A stretch of 64,000 nt of DNA from Bradyrhizobium cosmicum. GTDB lineage: Bacteria > Pseudomonadota > Alphaproteobacteria > Rhizobiales > Xanthobacteraceae. The notes beneath the pieces were generated by a model. That model worked only from the letters and a program-made list of their open reading frames with translations. It made no database searches and was not told where the DNA came from. Both the position numbers and the translations under genes were made by a program. The stretch is taken from NCBI RefSeq assembly GCF_007290395.2, contig NZ_CP041656.2, forward strand, positions 3,844,001 to 3,908,000, read 5' to 3'. Of the stretch, positions 52,696 through 62,934 are shown piece after piece; within the stretch, counting starts at the first letter, position 1, and each line of letters opens with the position of its first letter.

Positions 52696-55089
52696 TCAGA
52701 TGCCTGTTGAGGCTTCGATCTTCGTTGAATCATTGGTCTTTTCAGCCGGCACCTTGGTTTCGGCAGCCGGCGCTTTTGTTTCCGAATCCTGGGTGGATTC
52801 CGCTTGCTTCGGCGTATCCTTGGCCTGCTCCCGGGCAGCCGGTGCCGTCTCGGGCCCCTCGCTCTTCGCAGGAGCGCCGGAGATCGCAAAGCGCATCCGC
52901 ATCCAGGCACCGCGCTGGCCATCCCGGAAGTCGGAGGCATCCTTCAGTTCGATGCGGCCGCCATGGTCTTCCAGCACGCGGCCGACGATCGCAAGCCCAA
53001 GGCCGGTGCCCTTGGCTCGCGTCGTCACATAGGGCTCGAGCAGCCGCGAGCGCGCGACCTTGGGCAGGCCGATGCCGTTGTCGACGACGTCGATCAGCAC
53101 GTCCTCGCCCTCGCGCGAGACCACGACGTCGATACGGCCTTTTCCGAGTTCGTCCGGCGGGACCTGCTCGATTGCCTCGGTGGCGTTCTTGACGATGTTG
53201 GTGACCGCCTGGGAGATCAGCCGCCGGTCGAACTGGGCGCGTAGCGGATCGTCCCTGAACTCGACCTCGATATCGATCTCGGGATGGGCGACCTTCATCA
53301 GGAACACCGCCTGCCGCACGGTGTCGGCGACGTCCTCGCCCTCCATCACCGGCTTCGGCATCCGCGCGAAGCGCGAGAACTCGTCGACCATGCGCCTGAT
53401 ATCGTCGACCTGGCGCACGATGGTGTCGGTGCACTGCTCGAAGATCTGCTTGTCCTTGGCCTCGGTGATGTCCTTGCCGAATTTGCGGCGGATGCGCTCG
53501 GCCGAGAGCTGGATCGGCGTCAGCGGATTCTTGATCTCGTGGGCGATGCGGCGCGCGACGTCCCCCCAGGCCGACGTGCGCTGTGCGGATACAAGCTCGG
53601 TGATGTCGTCGAGCGTGATGATGTAGCTGTCGTGCGGCTGGCTGGTCTTCTCGGCGCTGACACGGACCGAGAGGTTGCGCTCCTGCCCGTCGCGCGTGAT
53701 CGTGATCTGGCCCTGCACCAGGCGCTGGGTCCCCTCCCGCGCCGTCTTCATCATCTCGTCGAGCTCGGGCAGCACGTCTGACAGAGGATGGCCGAGCGTC
53801 TCCGCTTCGGAGTGCCCGATCAGCTTCTCGGCGGAGCGATTGAGGATGCCGACGCTGCCCGAATTGTCGACGCCGATGATGCCGGCGCTGGCGGACGACA
53901 GCACCGCTTCGATGAAGCGGCGGCGGCTGTCGATGAGGTCGCTGGCATTGACGAGCTCGTCGCGCTGGCTGCGCAATTCCTGCGTCATCTTGTTGAAGGT
54001 TTCACCGAGCTGGGCGAGATCGCCCTCCGACTGGTGCACCGGCACCTTCACATTGAGGTCGCCGGTGGAGACGGTGTGGGCCGCGTTCATCAGCCGCCGG
54101 ATCGGCGCCACCAGCGAGTTGGCGAAGTTCAGCCCAATCAGCACCGAGGCCATCAGAATGGTCAGCGCGATCACCGCGAACATCAGCGCAAACGCGACCT
54201 GGATGCCGAGCCGCCGCGACTCGATCTGGGCGTATTCGGCGACGCTCACCTCGGTCTGCTTGAGCTGGTTGACGACGTTCGGGTCGAGCGGACGGGCGAC
54301 ATAGAGGAAGGTGTCGCTGAAGGCGCGCAGGCGGATGACGGCGGCGACGAAGCTCGCGTCCGGCAGCACCGCGATCTCGGGCTCGGATTCGTTGACGTTG
54401 CTGAGGAAGTCCGGCGCCGGCGGCGAATAGGCCAGCCGCATGCCGGTATCGGCGGATTCCAGGATGTTGGTGTCCTTGTCGATGATCATCGCGCCCGGCA
54501 AATTGCGGGAGCTGGCGCTGGCCGCCAGCAACTCGCGAAACGAGCGGCGATCCTGGTCATAGAGCGGCCGGGCGTGGGCGATGTCGTTGGCCATGCCGAG
54601 AATGTCGCCGCGGATCAGCTGCGCATGGTCCTGCATGTAGGCCCGCGCGATCGTCAGCGAATTCTGGATCACCTCCTTGGTCGGCCCGGAGAACAGCCGG
54701 TCGAGGCCGCGCTCGAGCGTGACGTTGGCGACGACGGCCACCAGCACCGCCGGCAACACCGCCACGATCGAGAACAGGCTGACGATCTGGACGTGCAGGC
54801 GGGCCGCGGCCCTTCCCCGCCGCCGCGCCAAAATCAGCTGCCAGAGCTCGCGGACGATGATCCCGACCAGCAGCAGGATCGAGCCCGCATTGAGCAGGTA
54901 GAACGAGCGGACCACCTCGGGCGTCGGATCGATCCGGGTGAGGCCGGTCAGGACCACGAAGGTCAGCAGCGCCGACAGCATCGCCAGCGCCACGGCGAAC
55001 GGCGCCAGCCAGCGTCGCACCGACCAGCGCCGGGGCTCTTCCGCTGGGGCCGTGTCAAAGGATGCGGCCGAGGTGTCTGCGCTGGTCAT
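52696..55089 (-). CDS. ntrY: NtrY membrane sensor histidine kinase
   Basis: 797 residues. Three N-terminal membrane segments precede a periplasmic loop. A further helix (VAFALMFAVIALTILMASVLIGLNF) leads into HAMP (APIRRLMNAAHTVSTGDLNVKVP). A PAS domain follows (IEAVLSSASAGIIGVDNSGSVGILNRS), then the H-box [28 protein letters not shown] and the ATPase boxes VTNIVKNATEAIE, DVVDNGIGLP and GTGLGLAIVGRVLEDHGG. The C-terminal 70 residues are Ala/Lys/Glu-rich and low complexity, which is unusual. It phosphorylates NtrX. Confidence 0.96.
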   Translation of the reverse strand: MTSADTSAASFDTAPAEEPRRWSVRRWLAPFAVALAMLSALLTFVVLTGLTRIDPTPEVVRSFYLLNAGSILLLVGIIVRELWQLILARRRGRAAARLHVQIVSLFSIVAVLPAVLVAVVANVTLERGLDRLFSGPTKEVIQNSLTIARAYMQDHAQLIRGDILGMANDIAHARPLYDQDRRSFRELLAASASSRNLPGAMIIDKDTNILESADTGMRLAYSPPAPDFLSNVNESEPEIAVLPDASFVAAVIRLRAFSDTFLYVARPLDPNVVNQLKQTEVSVAEYAQIESRRLGIQVAFALMFAVIALTILMASVLIGLNFANSLVAPIRRLMNAAHTVSTGDLNVKVPVHQSEGDLAQLGETFNKMTQELRSQRDELVNASDLIDSRRRFIEAVLSSASAGIIGVDNSGSVGILNRSAEKLIGHSEAETLGHPLSDVLPELDEMMKTAREGTQRLVQGQITITRDGQERNLSVRVSAEKTSQPHDSYIITLDDITELVSAQRTSAWGDVARRIAHEIKNPLTPIQLSAERIRRKFGKDITEAKDKQIFEQCTDTIVRQVDDIRRMVDEFSRFARMPKPVMEGEDVADTVRQAVFLMKVAHPEIDIEVEFRDDPLRAQFDRRLISQAVTNIVKNATEAIEQVPPDELGKGRIDVVVSREGEDVLIDVVDNGIGLPKVARSRLLEPYVTTRAKGTGLGLAIVGRVLEDHGGRIELKDASDFRDGQRGAWMRMRFAISGAPAKSEGPETAPAAREQAKDTPKQAESTQDSETKAPAAETKVPAEKTNDSTKIEASTGI

Positions 55090-55273
55090 TCCGGCAATGG
55101 GTGCTGAAAAACTGGGTCCGCTGCGGGCGGATACTGATGTATTCGTACCACATTGTTGCCGAATTGCGACAATTCCGCGGCGTCCGGGCCCCGATGGACC
55201 CGTGCATCCACAGGCCGGTCACAGCAGAGCTCGCCGGCGGGAACGGTTTTCCGCTCCCGCGGCTTGACCCCGC

Positions 55274-55420
55274 ATGGACAGGTTCTTCCTTGCAATGATG
55301 GTGTCTGCGGTTCTGCTGCTGATCGCAGCGGCGGGCCTGCTTGTTAACGGGCCCGGCCTGAGCGAGCCGACGGCAAACATTGTCGCCGCGCAGCCAGCAT
55401 CAAGCCGCCTTGTCAGATGA
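55274..55420 (+). CDS. Small hydrophobic open frame of 48 codons (uncertain)
   Basis: MDRFFLAMMVSAVLLLIAAAG is a signal-anchor-like hydrophobic segment, followed by a short polar tail ending SSRLVR. No ribosome site of quality precedes ATG 55274, and the frame is opposite to both flanking genes. It could be a small membrane or exported protein, or chance. It is too short for family recognition. Confidence 0.35.
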   Translation: MDRFFLAMMVSAVLLLIAAAGLLVNGPGLSEPTANIVAAQPASSRLVR

Positions 55421-55536
55421 GCGCGACATCGCGCCCTGTGGCCCCATGACCAAAACCTGTGTCCTTGCGGAACATTTCAGCCCGATCAGGACTTCTGACC
55501 ACCGCGTCAGCCAAACTGGCCAGCGCGATCCGGACA

Positions 55537-55570
55537 GGCTCAGCTCACCTTTGGTAGGGGGAGCTGAGCC
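55537..55570. repeat. Perfect inverted repeat downstream of ntrC
   Basis: GGCTCAGCTC (55537-55546) pairs with GAGCTGAGCC (55561-55570) across a 14-base loop that itself contains ACC-TTT-GGT. It lies 39 bases past the ntrC stop. There is no T run on either side in the transcribed strand, so intrinsic termination is doubtful; protection of the message end is possible. Confidence 0.5.
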
Positions 55571-55608
55571 ACCTCCGAGCAAACGCGTTCAGCGTTTGTC
55601 GCGGTAGA

Positions 55609-57051
<1,443 letters not shown>

Positions 57052-57060
57052 TGTTAATCC

Positions 57061-58236
57061 TCATTTTGCCCCCTGAGATGCAGACGACGACTTCCCGGCA
57101 GAGCCGTCGCGACTGCTGTGATCGGCATGTTTCACCGATGTGGAATACATCGGCATCAGCACGCGGAAGGTGGTTTTGCGCGGCTGAGATTCGCATTCGA
57201 TGATGCCCCCGTGATCGCCGACGATCTTGGCGACCAGTGCAAGACCCAGGCCGGAGCCGGTTTGCTTGGTGGTCACGAAGGGATCGAACAGGTTGGGCAG
57301 AAGATCGTCCGGCACGCCTGGTCCATTGTCCCTCACGCAGAATTCGAGCGGCAGGGATACACGGGATTTTTGACCGGGGACTGACAGGCGCACGCCGGGC
57401 CGGAACGCGGTGGTAAGCTGGATCTCGCCGTCGGGAACGTCGATCAGCGCTTCGGCGGCGTTCTTCACGAGATTGAGGAACACCTGGATGAGCTGGTCCT
57501 GGTTCGCCAGCACCGGCGGCAGCGAAGGATCGTAATCCTCGACGAAGCGGATGTTGCGGGCAAAGCCCGACTGCGCCAGCCGCTTCACGTGATCGAGCAC
57601 GGAATGGATGTTGACGGGGCCGCGCACCACGGGGCGCTCATCGCCGAACACCTCCATGCGGTCGACCAGCGTCACGATGCGGTCGGCCTCGTCGCAGATC
57701 AGCCGCGTCAGCATGCGGTCCTCGGACGAGGCCTGCTGCTCCAGCAGCTGCGCCGCGCCGCGGATGCCCGACAGCGGGTTCTTGATCTCGTGCGCCAGCA
57801 TCGCCGCCAGCGCGATCACCGAGCGGGCGGCGCTGCGATGGGTGAGCTGGCGATCCATCTTGTCGGCGATGGAGCGCTCCTGCAGCATAACCACGATATG
57901 GCCCGGGCGCTCGGTGAGCGGGGCGACATGCAGGTCGACCTGGCGGTCACCGCCCATGCGCGGCGTGCCAAGATCGACCTTGTATTCGTTGACCGGCGAA
58001 TTCGACGAGCGCACCTGGTCGATCAGCGCCAGCAACGGGCTGCCGAACGGCACCAGCTCTTTCAGCGACTGCCGCTTCAGGAATTGCGTCGAAATGTCGA
58101 AGAAGGCTTCGGTGGCGATGTTGGCGCCGACGATCTTGCCGTCCGGCCCGATCAGCAGGACCGGATTGGGCAAGGCATCCAGGATCGCGTCGCTGTCGGA
58201 CGGTATCGGCCGACGATGTTCAGCAGCTGAGCTCAT
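57061..58236 (-). CDS. ntrB: Nitrogen regulation sensor kinase NtrB
   Basis: 391 residues, soluble. PAS domain ([29 protein letters not shown]), H-box [25 protein letters not shown] (His about 155), and ATPase boxes [26 protein letters not shown] and [21 protein letters not shown] (GlnB/GlnK) controls the balance of its kinase and phosphatase activities in known systems. ATG 58236 overlaps the dusB stop (ATGA), so it is translated with dusB; a longer frame to 58329 lies inside dusB and is rejected. Confidence 0.97.
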   Translation of the reverse strand: MSSAAEHRRPIPSDSDAILDALPNPVLLIGPDGKIVGANIATEAFFDISTQFLKRQSLKELVPFGSPLLALIDQVRSSNSPVNEYKVDLGTPRMGGDRQVDLHVAPLTERPGHIVVMLQERSIADKMDRQLTHRSAARSVIALAAMLAHEIKNPLSGIRGAAQLLEQQASSEDRMLTRLICDEADRIVTLVDRMEVFGDERPVVRGPVNIHSVLDHVKRLAQSGFARNIRFVEDYDPSLPPVLANQDQLIQVFLNLVKNAAEALIDVPDGEIQLTTAFRPGVRLSVPGQKSRVSLPLEFCVRDNGPGVPDDLLPNLFDPFVTTKQTGSGLGLALVAKIVGDHGGIIECESQPRKTTFRVLMPMYSTSVKHADHSSRDGSAGKSSSASQGAK

Positions 58237-59309
58237 GCAGCAGCGCTCCATGCGAAGTCGTCGAAGGCATCTTGCAGTGACTGGTGGACGCGGCGCGGAT
58301 CCTCCGACGTGAGGATTGCCTGGCGCCATCGCTTCAGCTTCTCGACCGGCGCACCACTCGCATCGGCAGCGACGTCGAGCGCCCAGCCGAGATGTTTGCG
58401 TGCGTGCCGCAGCCCAACGCGCAGGCCGTAGAGTGCGCAGACCCCCTCGTAGAGCGTCCGGACGTAGTGCAACTGTGTTTCCAGCGACGGCGTCGCTTCC
58501 GCCGCCCCGCCCTTCAGGCGGCGGCCGATCTGGCCCGGCAGCCAGGGCTGGCCATTGGCGCCACGGCCGATCATCACGGCATCCGCGCCGGAGGCCTCGA
58601 GCGCCGCGATCGCCTTCTCGTAAGACGTAATGTCACCGTTGACCACGAGCGGAATGGAGATGGCGTCGCGCACCGCGCGGATCGCGTCCCAATCGGCCTC
58701 GCCCTTGTAGAACTGGCAGCGGGTGCGGCCGTGCACGGTGACGAGCTTGATGCCGGCGGCCTCGGCGCGGCGCGCCAGCTCCGGCGCGTTGCGGCTGCGG
58801 TCGTCCCAGCCGAGCCGCATCTTCAGCGTCACCGGCACCTTCACCGCCGCGATCGTCGCCTCGACCAGGCTGACGGCATGGTCGAGATCCCGCATCAGGG
58901 CCGAGCCGGACTGGCCGCCGGTGACGTGGCGGGCCGGACAGCCCATGTTGATATCGATGATGTCGGCGCCTTCGGCTTCGGCGATCCGGGCGCCTTCCGC
59001 CATCCAACGCGTCTCGCAACCGGCTAGTTGAACCACGTGCGAACCGATTCCGGTCGCTTCGCAACGCAACCGGGACATCCGATGGCCGTTGGCGAGCTCG
59101 TCACTGGCGGTCATTTCGGATACGACCAGACCGGCCCCGAGCTCGGCTGCGAGCCTGCGGACGGGCGAGTCCGTCACCCCCGACATGGGTGCCAGGAAGA
59201 CCGGGGTGGCGACGTCGATATCGCCTATTTTCAACGGCTTAGAGCCGGATATTGCCGAGCCGGTCACAGGGGTCTCGTTGACTAGGCAGGGCTTCATCGC
59301 GCCTGCCAT
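58233..59309 (-). CDS. dusB: tRNA-dihydrouridine synthase B (NifR3)
   Basis: 358 residues. FMN-binding TIM barrel with [30 protein letters not shown], the catalytic cysteine region [51 protein letters not shown] and [21 protein letters not shown]. It reduces uridine in the tRNA D loop. The operon dusB-ntrB-ntrC is conserved in alphaproteobacteria (historically nifR3-ntrBC). A perfect GCAC-N7-GTGC dyad lies just upstream, consistent with NtrC control of its own operon. Confidence 0.96.
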   Translation of the reverse strand: MAGAMKPCLVNETPVTGSAISGSKPLKIGDIDVATPVFLAPMSGVTDSPVRRLAAELGAGLVVSEMTASDELANGHRMSRLRCEATGIGSHVVQLAGCETRWMAEGARIAEAEGADIIDINMGCPARHVTGGQSGSALMRDLDHAVSLVEATIAAVKVPVTLKMRLGWDDRSRNAPELARRAEAAGIKLVTVHGRTRCQFYKGEADWDAIRAVRDAISIPLVVNGDITSYEKAIAALEASGADAVMIGRGANGQPWLPGQIGRRLKGGAAEATPSLETQLHYVRTLYEGVCALYGLRVGLRHARKHLGWALDVAADASGAPVEKLKRWRQAILTSEDPRRVHQSLQDAFDDFAWSAAA

Positions 59310-59321
59310 GATCTATCTTGC

Positions 59322-59336
59322 GCACAATTCTTGTGC
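59322..59336. promoter_or_regulatory. Candidate NtrC-binding site upstream of dusB-ntrBC
   Basis: GCACAATTCTTGTGC is a perfect dyad (GCACAA/TTGTGC) and has the GCAC-N7-GTGC spacing of known NtrC sites. It lies 13-27 bases before the dusB ATG. That close to the start it would more likely repress than activate, as in autoregulated ntrBC operons. Confidence 0.55.
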
Positions 59337-59515
59337 AGTCAAGCGTCATGCCTACAGTTTAGACAGTTCTGCAAATCTTTCAAGTGCAGTGCAGCAAAAT
59401 GCTGTTTCCCACAATCCGGGGAAACCCCCTTTTTTTGCGTGTCTGCCGTGCTAGAGGCATGCCGGTCATCACCCACACCCGACTCTCTCCATCATCAGCT
59501 GAGTATTTGAGTCCT

Positions 59516-60697
59516 ATGGCGAAATCAGAGCGCACCGCAGTCGTTCTCGTCGCAGCCGGACGCGGCCTGCGCGCGGGCGCCGGCGGGCCGAAGCAATATC
59601 GGACGATCGGCGGCGTGCCCGTGATCTATCGTGCCATGGAAGCGTTCAGCCGCCATCCCGATGTGTTCGCGGTGCAGCCCGTGCTGAATCCCGATGACAG
59701 CGCCATGTTCACGGCAGCGGTCACAGGATTGAAGCACGAGGCGCCGACCCATGGCGGCGCAACGCGCCAAGCCTCGGTGCTCGCGGGCCTGGAAGCGCTC
59801 GTCAAACATAAGCCGGACATCGTCCTGATCCACGACGCCGCGCGGCCCTTCGTCTCCCAAGGGTTGATCTCGCGCGCGATCGAGGCGGCAAGCCGAACCG
59901 GCGCGGCGATCCCCGCCGTCGCAGTCACCGACACCATCAAGGTCACCGGCGAGAACGGCAATGTCGAGGACACGCCGGATCGCGCGCGCCTGCGCATCGC
60001 GCAGACGCCGCAATCCTTTCGTTTCGATGTCATTCTCGAAGCGCATCGTCGCGCGGCCAGGGACGGTCGCAGCGATTTCACCGACGATGCCGCGATTGCC
60101 GAATGGGCGGGATTGACGGTTGCAACCTTTGAAGGCGATGTTGCCAATATGAAGCTAACCACCCCCGAGGATTTCGTGCGCGAGGAAGCGCGCCTGGCCA
60201 GCCTGCTCGGCGACATCAGGACCGGCACGGGCTACGACGTTCATGCCTTCGGCGAGGGCGACCATCTGATGATCTGCGGCGTGCGCGTGCCGCACACCAA
60301 GGGTTTTCTCGCCCATTCCGACGGCGATGTCGGCCTGCATGCGCTGGTCGACGCCATCCTCGGCGCGCTGGCCGATGGCGACATCGGCTCGCACTTCCCG
60401 CCGAGCGATGCCAAGTGGAAGGGCGCCTCGTCGGACCAGTTCCTGAAATACGCCATCGAGCGCGTCACGCAGCGCGGCGGCCGCGTCGCCAACCTCGAGG
60501 TAACGATGATCTGCGAGCGGCCGAAGATCGGCCCGCTCCGCGACACCATGCGCGCGCGCATCGCCGAGATCTCCGGCGTCGACATCTCCCGCGTCGCGGT
60601 GAAGGCGACCACCAGCGAGCGGCTCGGCTTCACCGGCCGCGAGGAAGGCATTGCGGCCACTGCGAGCGCCACCATCCGTCTGCCCTGGAGCGTCTAG
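59516..60697 (+). CDS. ispDF: Bifunctional IspD-IspF enzyme of the MEP isoprenoid pathway
   Basis: 393 residues. The IspD half (about 1-230) opens [22 protein letters not shown] and carries [13 protein letters not shown] and [11 protein letters not shown]; it makes CDP-methylerythritol. The IspF half (about 235-390) has [51 protein letters not shown] with Asp/His zinc ligands, and [25 protein letters not shown]; it forms the cyclodiphosphate. The fusion is usual in alphaproteobacteria. ATG 59516 gives the family N-terminus; upstream starts at 59459 or 59384 add unrelated residues. It diverges from dusB and is followed three bases later by cinA. Confidence 0.97.
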   Translation: MAKSERTAVVLVAAGRGLRAGAGGPKQYRTIGGVPVIYRAMEAFSRHPDVFAVQPVLNPDDSAMFTAAVTGLKHEAPTHGGATRQASVLAGLEALVKHKPDIVLIHDAARPFVSQGLISRAIEAASRTGAAIPAVAVTDTIKVTGENGNVEDTPDRARLRIAQTPQSFRFDVILEAHRRAARDGRSDFTDDAAIAEWAGLTVATFEGDVANMKLTTPEDFVREEARLASLLGDIRTGTGYDVHAFGEGDHLMICGVRVPHTKGFLAHSDGDVGLHALVDAILGALADGDIGSHFPPSDAKWKGASSDQFLKYAIERVTQRGGRVANLEVTMICERPKIGPLRDTMRARIAEISGVDISRVAVKATTSERLGFTGREEGIAATASATIRLPWSV

Positions 60698-60700
60698 GTC

Positions 60701-61309
60701 ATGGCCGGCAGCGACGCACGCGCCCTCTCCCGCTCGCTGCTCGACCTGTGCCGGATGCGCAAGCTGACCATCGCGACCGCCGAGTCCTGCACCGGGGGCC
60801 TCGTCGCCGGCGCCTTGACCGACATCCCCGGCTCGTCCGACGTGATCGACCGCGGCTTCGTCACCTATTCCAACGATGCCAAGCGCGCGATGCTCGGCGT
60901 CGAAGCGAGCACGCTGGCCAATTTCGGCGCCGTCAGCAAGGAGACTGCAACCGCCATGGCGATCGGTGCGCTGGAGCGCGCCGGCACCGACCTCGCCGTT
61001 GCCATCACCGGCATTGCCGGCCCCGGCGGCGCCACGCCCGGCAAGCCGGTCGGCCTCGTGCATTTTGCCGTCGCCGCGCGCGATGGCCGCATCGTCCACC
61101 GCGAGCACCGTTTCGGCGCTATCGGCCGTAGCGCGGTGCGCCAGCGCTCGGTGGTCGAGGCGCTGCGCATGCTGATGGACCTTGCCCGCGGCCCGGCCCA
61201 AACCAAGCCGCGCCGCGCCGCCGCGGCAACTCGTCTGCGGCCTCGCGTGACGCGCTCGCCGCGCCGGCATGTAGCCAAGCGCAGGCCGCCGCGATCGCCA
61301 AGGGGTTGA
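60701..61309 (+). CDS. CinA C-terminal domain protein (nicotinamide-nucleotide amidohydrolase)
   Basis: 202 residues. [43 protein letters not shown] and [25 protein letters not shown] are the PncC/CinA-C signature, deamidating nicotinamide mononucleotide for NAD recycling. After residue 165 an Arg/Pro/Ala-rich tail ([16 protein letters not shown], then [15 protein letters not shown]) extends beyond the domain and is strongly basic, with no known role. It is three bases after ispDF and probably cotranscribed. Confidence 0.92.
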   Translation: MAGSDARALSRSLLDLCRMRKLTIATAESCTGGLVAGALTDIPGSSDVIDRGFVTYSNDAKRAMLGVEASTLANFGAVSKETATAMAIGALERAGTDLAVAITGIAGPGGATPGKPVGLVHFAVAARDGRIVHREHRFGAIGRSAVRQRSVVEALRMLMDLARGPAQTKPRRAAAATRLRPRVTRSPRRHVAKRRPPRSPRG

Positions 61310-62215
61310 AGCCCGTATCTTGCAGGGTGTATCAGCCCTGCGGCTGTGCGAAGCGCAGGCGCGAGCGTAATCCACTACTTGAGTCTCCGCAGCGGCAGAA
61401 TTGGTGGATTACGCTCCGCTAATCCACGCTACGGACCTACGATCCCTTGTGTTGCCCGACGGGCAAAACACACAAGTCGCGGGTCAATCTCACCGCACGA
61501 AAATATTCCACTTTACCGAAATTCGGCTTTGGCGTATTCATGCCTCACCTCACCCCGGTCAGAGGGGCGTATCGCGATCGTCACGAAACGTGGGGTGGGC
61601 TGCGGTGGACGCAGGCAGCATCGGCGCGACGGGCATCGCAGGGCGGGCAACCGTGAGCGAAGGCCATTGCGCACACGACCGGTGCGATCTGCGTACGGCA
61701 AAACCGTGTGGTCCTGGCGCCCGCAGGCTGGCGTCAAGCGTTGCGGTGATGTGTGACGCCCGACCGGGTGCGTGCATCGGCAGCCGCAAGGCGACGGGGG
61801 CAATAGTGCATCGCTCCCCGGGGAGAGCCTGGCATAAGCCGTCAAACCACTGCGCAGGGAAGGCCGGTTGTTATGGCTTCACCTGTATGCCGCTGTGTAG
61901 CCTCTTGTAGCGCAACCCTCGCACAGTGGACCGCGGGTGTCTGCCGGCACCCGGTCTTCCCTGCGCCCTCTGGCATCTGAGGGTGACGTGAATATGCAAC
62001 AACTCGGACAGAAGCTGTCGCGAGACCGCAGCGCTGCATCCAATTTTCAAAAAGCACGCAAATTTGTCGAATTCGATCGGGATCGCGGATGTAGACGACG
62101 CGACCGAACGTCAGAACGGACGTCCCAGCTTGCGCAGGAATATACTGGCGCAATAATGCTGCTATACGTTGTGATCCGGAATCAACCGGACCTGCATTGT
62201 TGGAGGGCGACGAAA
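61310..62215. repeat. Repeat-rich intergenic region
   Basis: About 900 bases without a supported gene. GGTGGATTACGCTCCGCTAA with ATCCACGCTACGG (61412-61436) is a dispersed repeat common in Bradyrhizobium intergenic DNA. Farther on, a frame reading YGKTVWSW is a recurrent spurious peptide of a second repeat. A long nested hairpin runs from GCGCAGGGAAGGCCGG (61852-61867) to CCGGTCTTCCCTGCGC (61951-61966), with inner CCGCTGTG/CACAGTGG arms. These family identities are from memory. I see no transposase or RNA gene. Confidence 0.6.
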
Positions 62216-62923
62216 TTGTTCGCTCGCGCCGCGGCCTTCGCCGTCGTGATGATCACTTTGGCCGCCTTTGATGGTGCGGCCGCTCAAACGGCCAACCAGC
62301 CGCCGGATACGATGGCAGCGCGGGTGGAGGCCTGCACGCCCTGTCACGGCAACAAGGGCGAAGGCACCAGCGACGTCTATTTCCCGCGGCTTGCCGGCAA
62401 GCCGGCCGGTTATCTCTACAACCAGCTCCTCGCCTTCCGCAGCGGCCGGCGCAAATACCCGCCGATGAACTATCTGCTCGAGTTCCTGCCCGATCCCTAT
62501 CTGGAGGCGATGGCGGAATATTTTGCCAGCGAGCATCCGCCGCTGCCGCAGCCTGCGCCGAGCGAAGTCAGCAAGGATCTCCTCGCACAGGGCGAACTGC
62601 TTGCGACCAGCGGCGATGCAGGGCGCAACATTCCGGCCTGCGTGAGCTGCCACGGTCCGGGACTGACGGGCATGCAGCCCGGCATCCCCGGCCTGCTCGG
62701 CCTGCGCGCCGCTTATGTCAGCGCCCAGCTCGGCGCATGGCGCTATGGTACGCGCACGGCGAAGTCGCCTGACTGCATGCAGCTCGTCGCCGGCCATCTG
62801 ACGGAAGCCGATGTCACCGCCGTCGCAGCCTGGCTCGCGACGCGGCCGGCACCCGCCAACCCGGCCCCCGTTCCGAAAGGCACCTACGCGCTGCCCTTCG
62901 GATGCGGCAGCCAGCCTAACTGA
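62216..62923 (+). CDS. Diheme c-type cytochrome (cytochrome c4-like)
   Basis: 235 residues from TTG 62216, chosen because GGAGGG lies nine bases upstream and the product then starts with a clean signal peptide (FARAAAFAVVMITLAAFDGAAAQ). Haem sites are CTPCHGNKGEGTSDVYFPRLAGKPAGYL (first domain) and CVSCHGPGLTGMQPGIPGLLG (second), with later Met residues as axial ligands. The two-domain layout resembles cytochrome c4. It probably shuttles electrons from the dehydrogenase system whose triheme cytochrome follows 11 bases downstream. Confidence 0.87.
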   Translation: MFARAAAFAVVMITLAAFDGAAAQTANQPPDTMAARVEACTPCHGNKGEGTSDVYFPRLAGKPAGYLYNQLLAFRSGRRKYPPMNYLLEFLPDPYLEAMAEYFASEHPPLPQPAPSEVSKDLLAQGELLATSGDAGRNIPACVSCHGPGLTGMQPGIPGLLGLRAAYVSAQLGAWRYGTRTAKSPDCMQLVAGHLTEADVTAVAAWLATRPAPANPAPVPKGTYALPFGCGSQPN

Positions 62924-62934
62924 CGAGGCGGATG

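Larger units (their letters stand above)
55090..55608. other. Intergenic region between ntrC and ntrY
   Basis: 519 bases separate the two-component gene pairs, all transcribed leftward. It must hold the ntrY promoter and probably the end of the ntrBC transcript. A perfect ten-base-pair inverted repeat lies at 55537-55570 and a 48-codon plus-strand frame at 55274-55420. No FixK box and no GCAC-N7-GTGC dyad was found. Confidence 0.5.

Noticed and set aside
55537..55570. Intrinsic terminator for ntrBC
   Set aside because: The stem is perfect but lacks a following U tract in the transcript, so it is listed only as an inverted repeat.
61559..61789. Open frames in the repeat region as genes
   Set aside because: They match recurrent repeat-encoded peptides I recall from Bradyrhizobium annotation, on both strands, with no ribosome sites.
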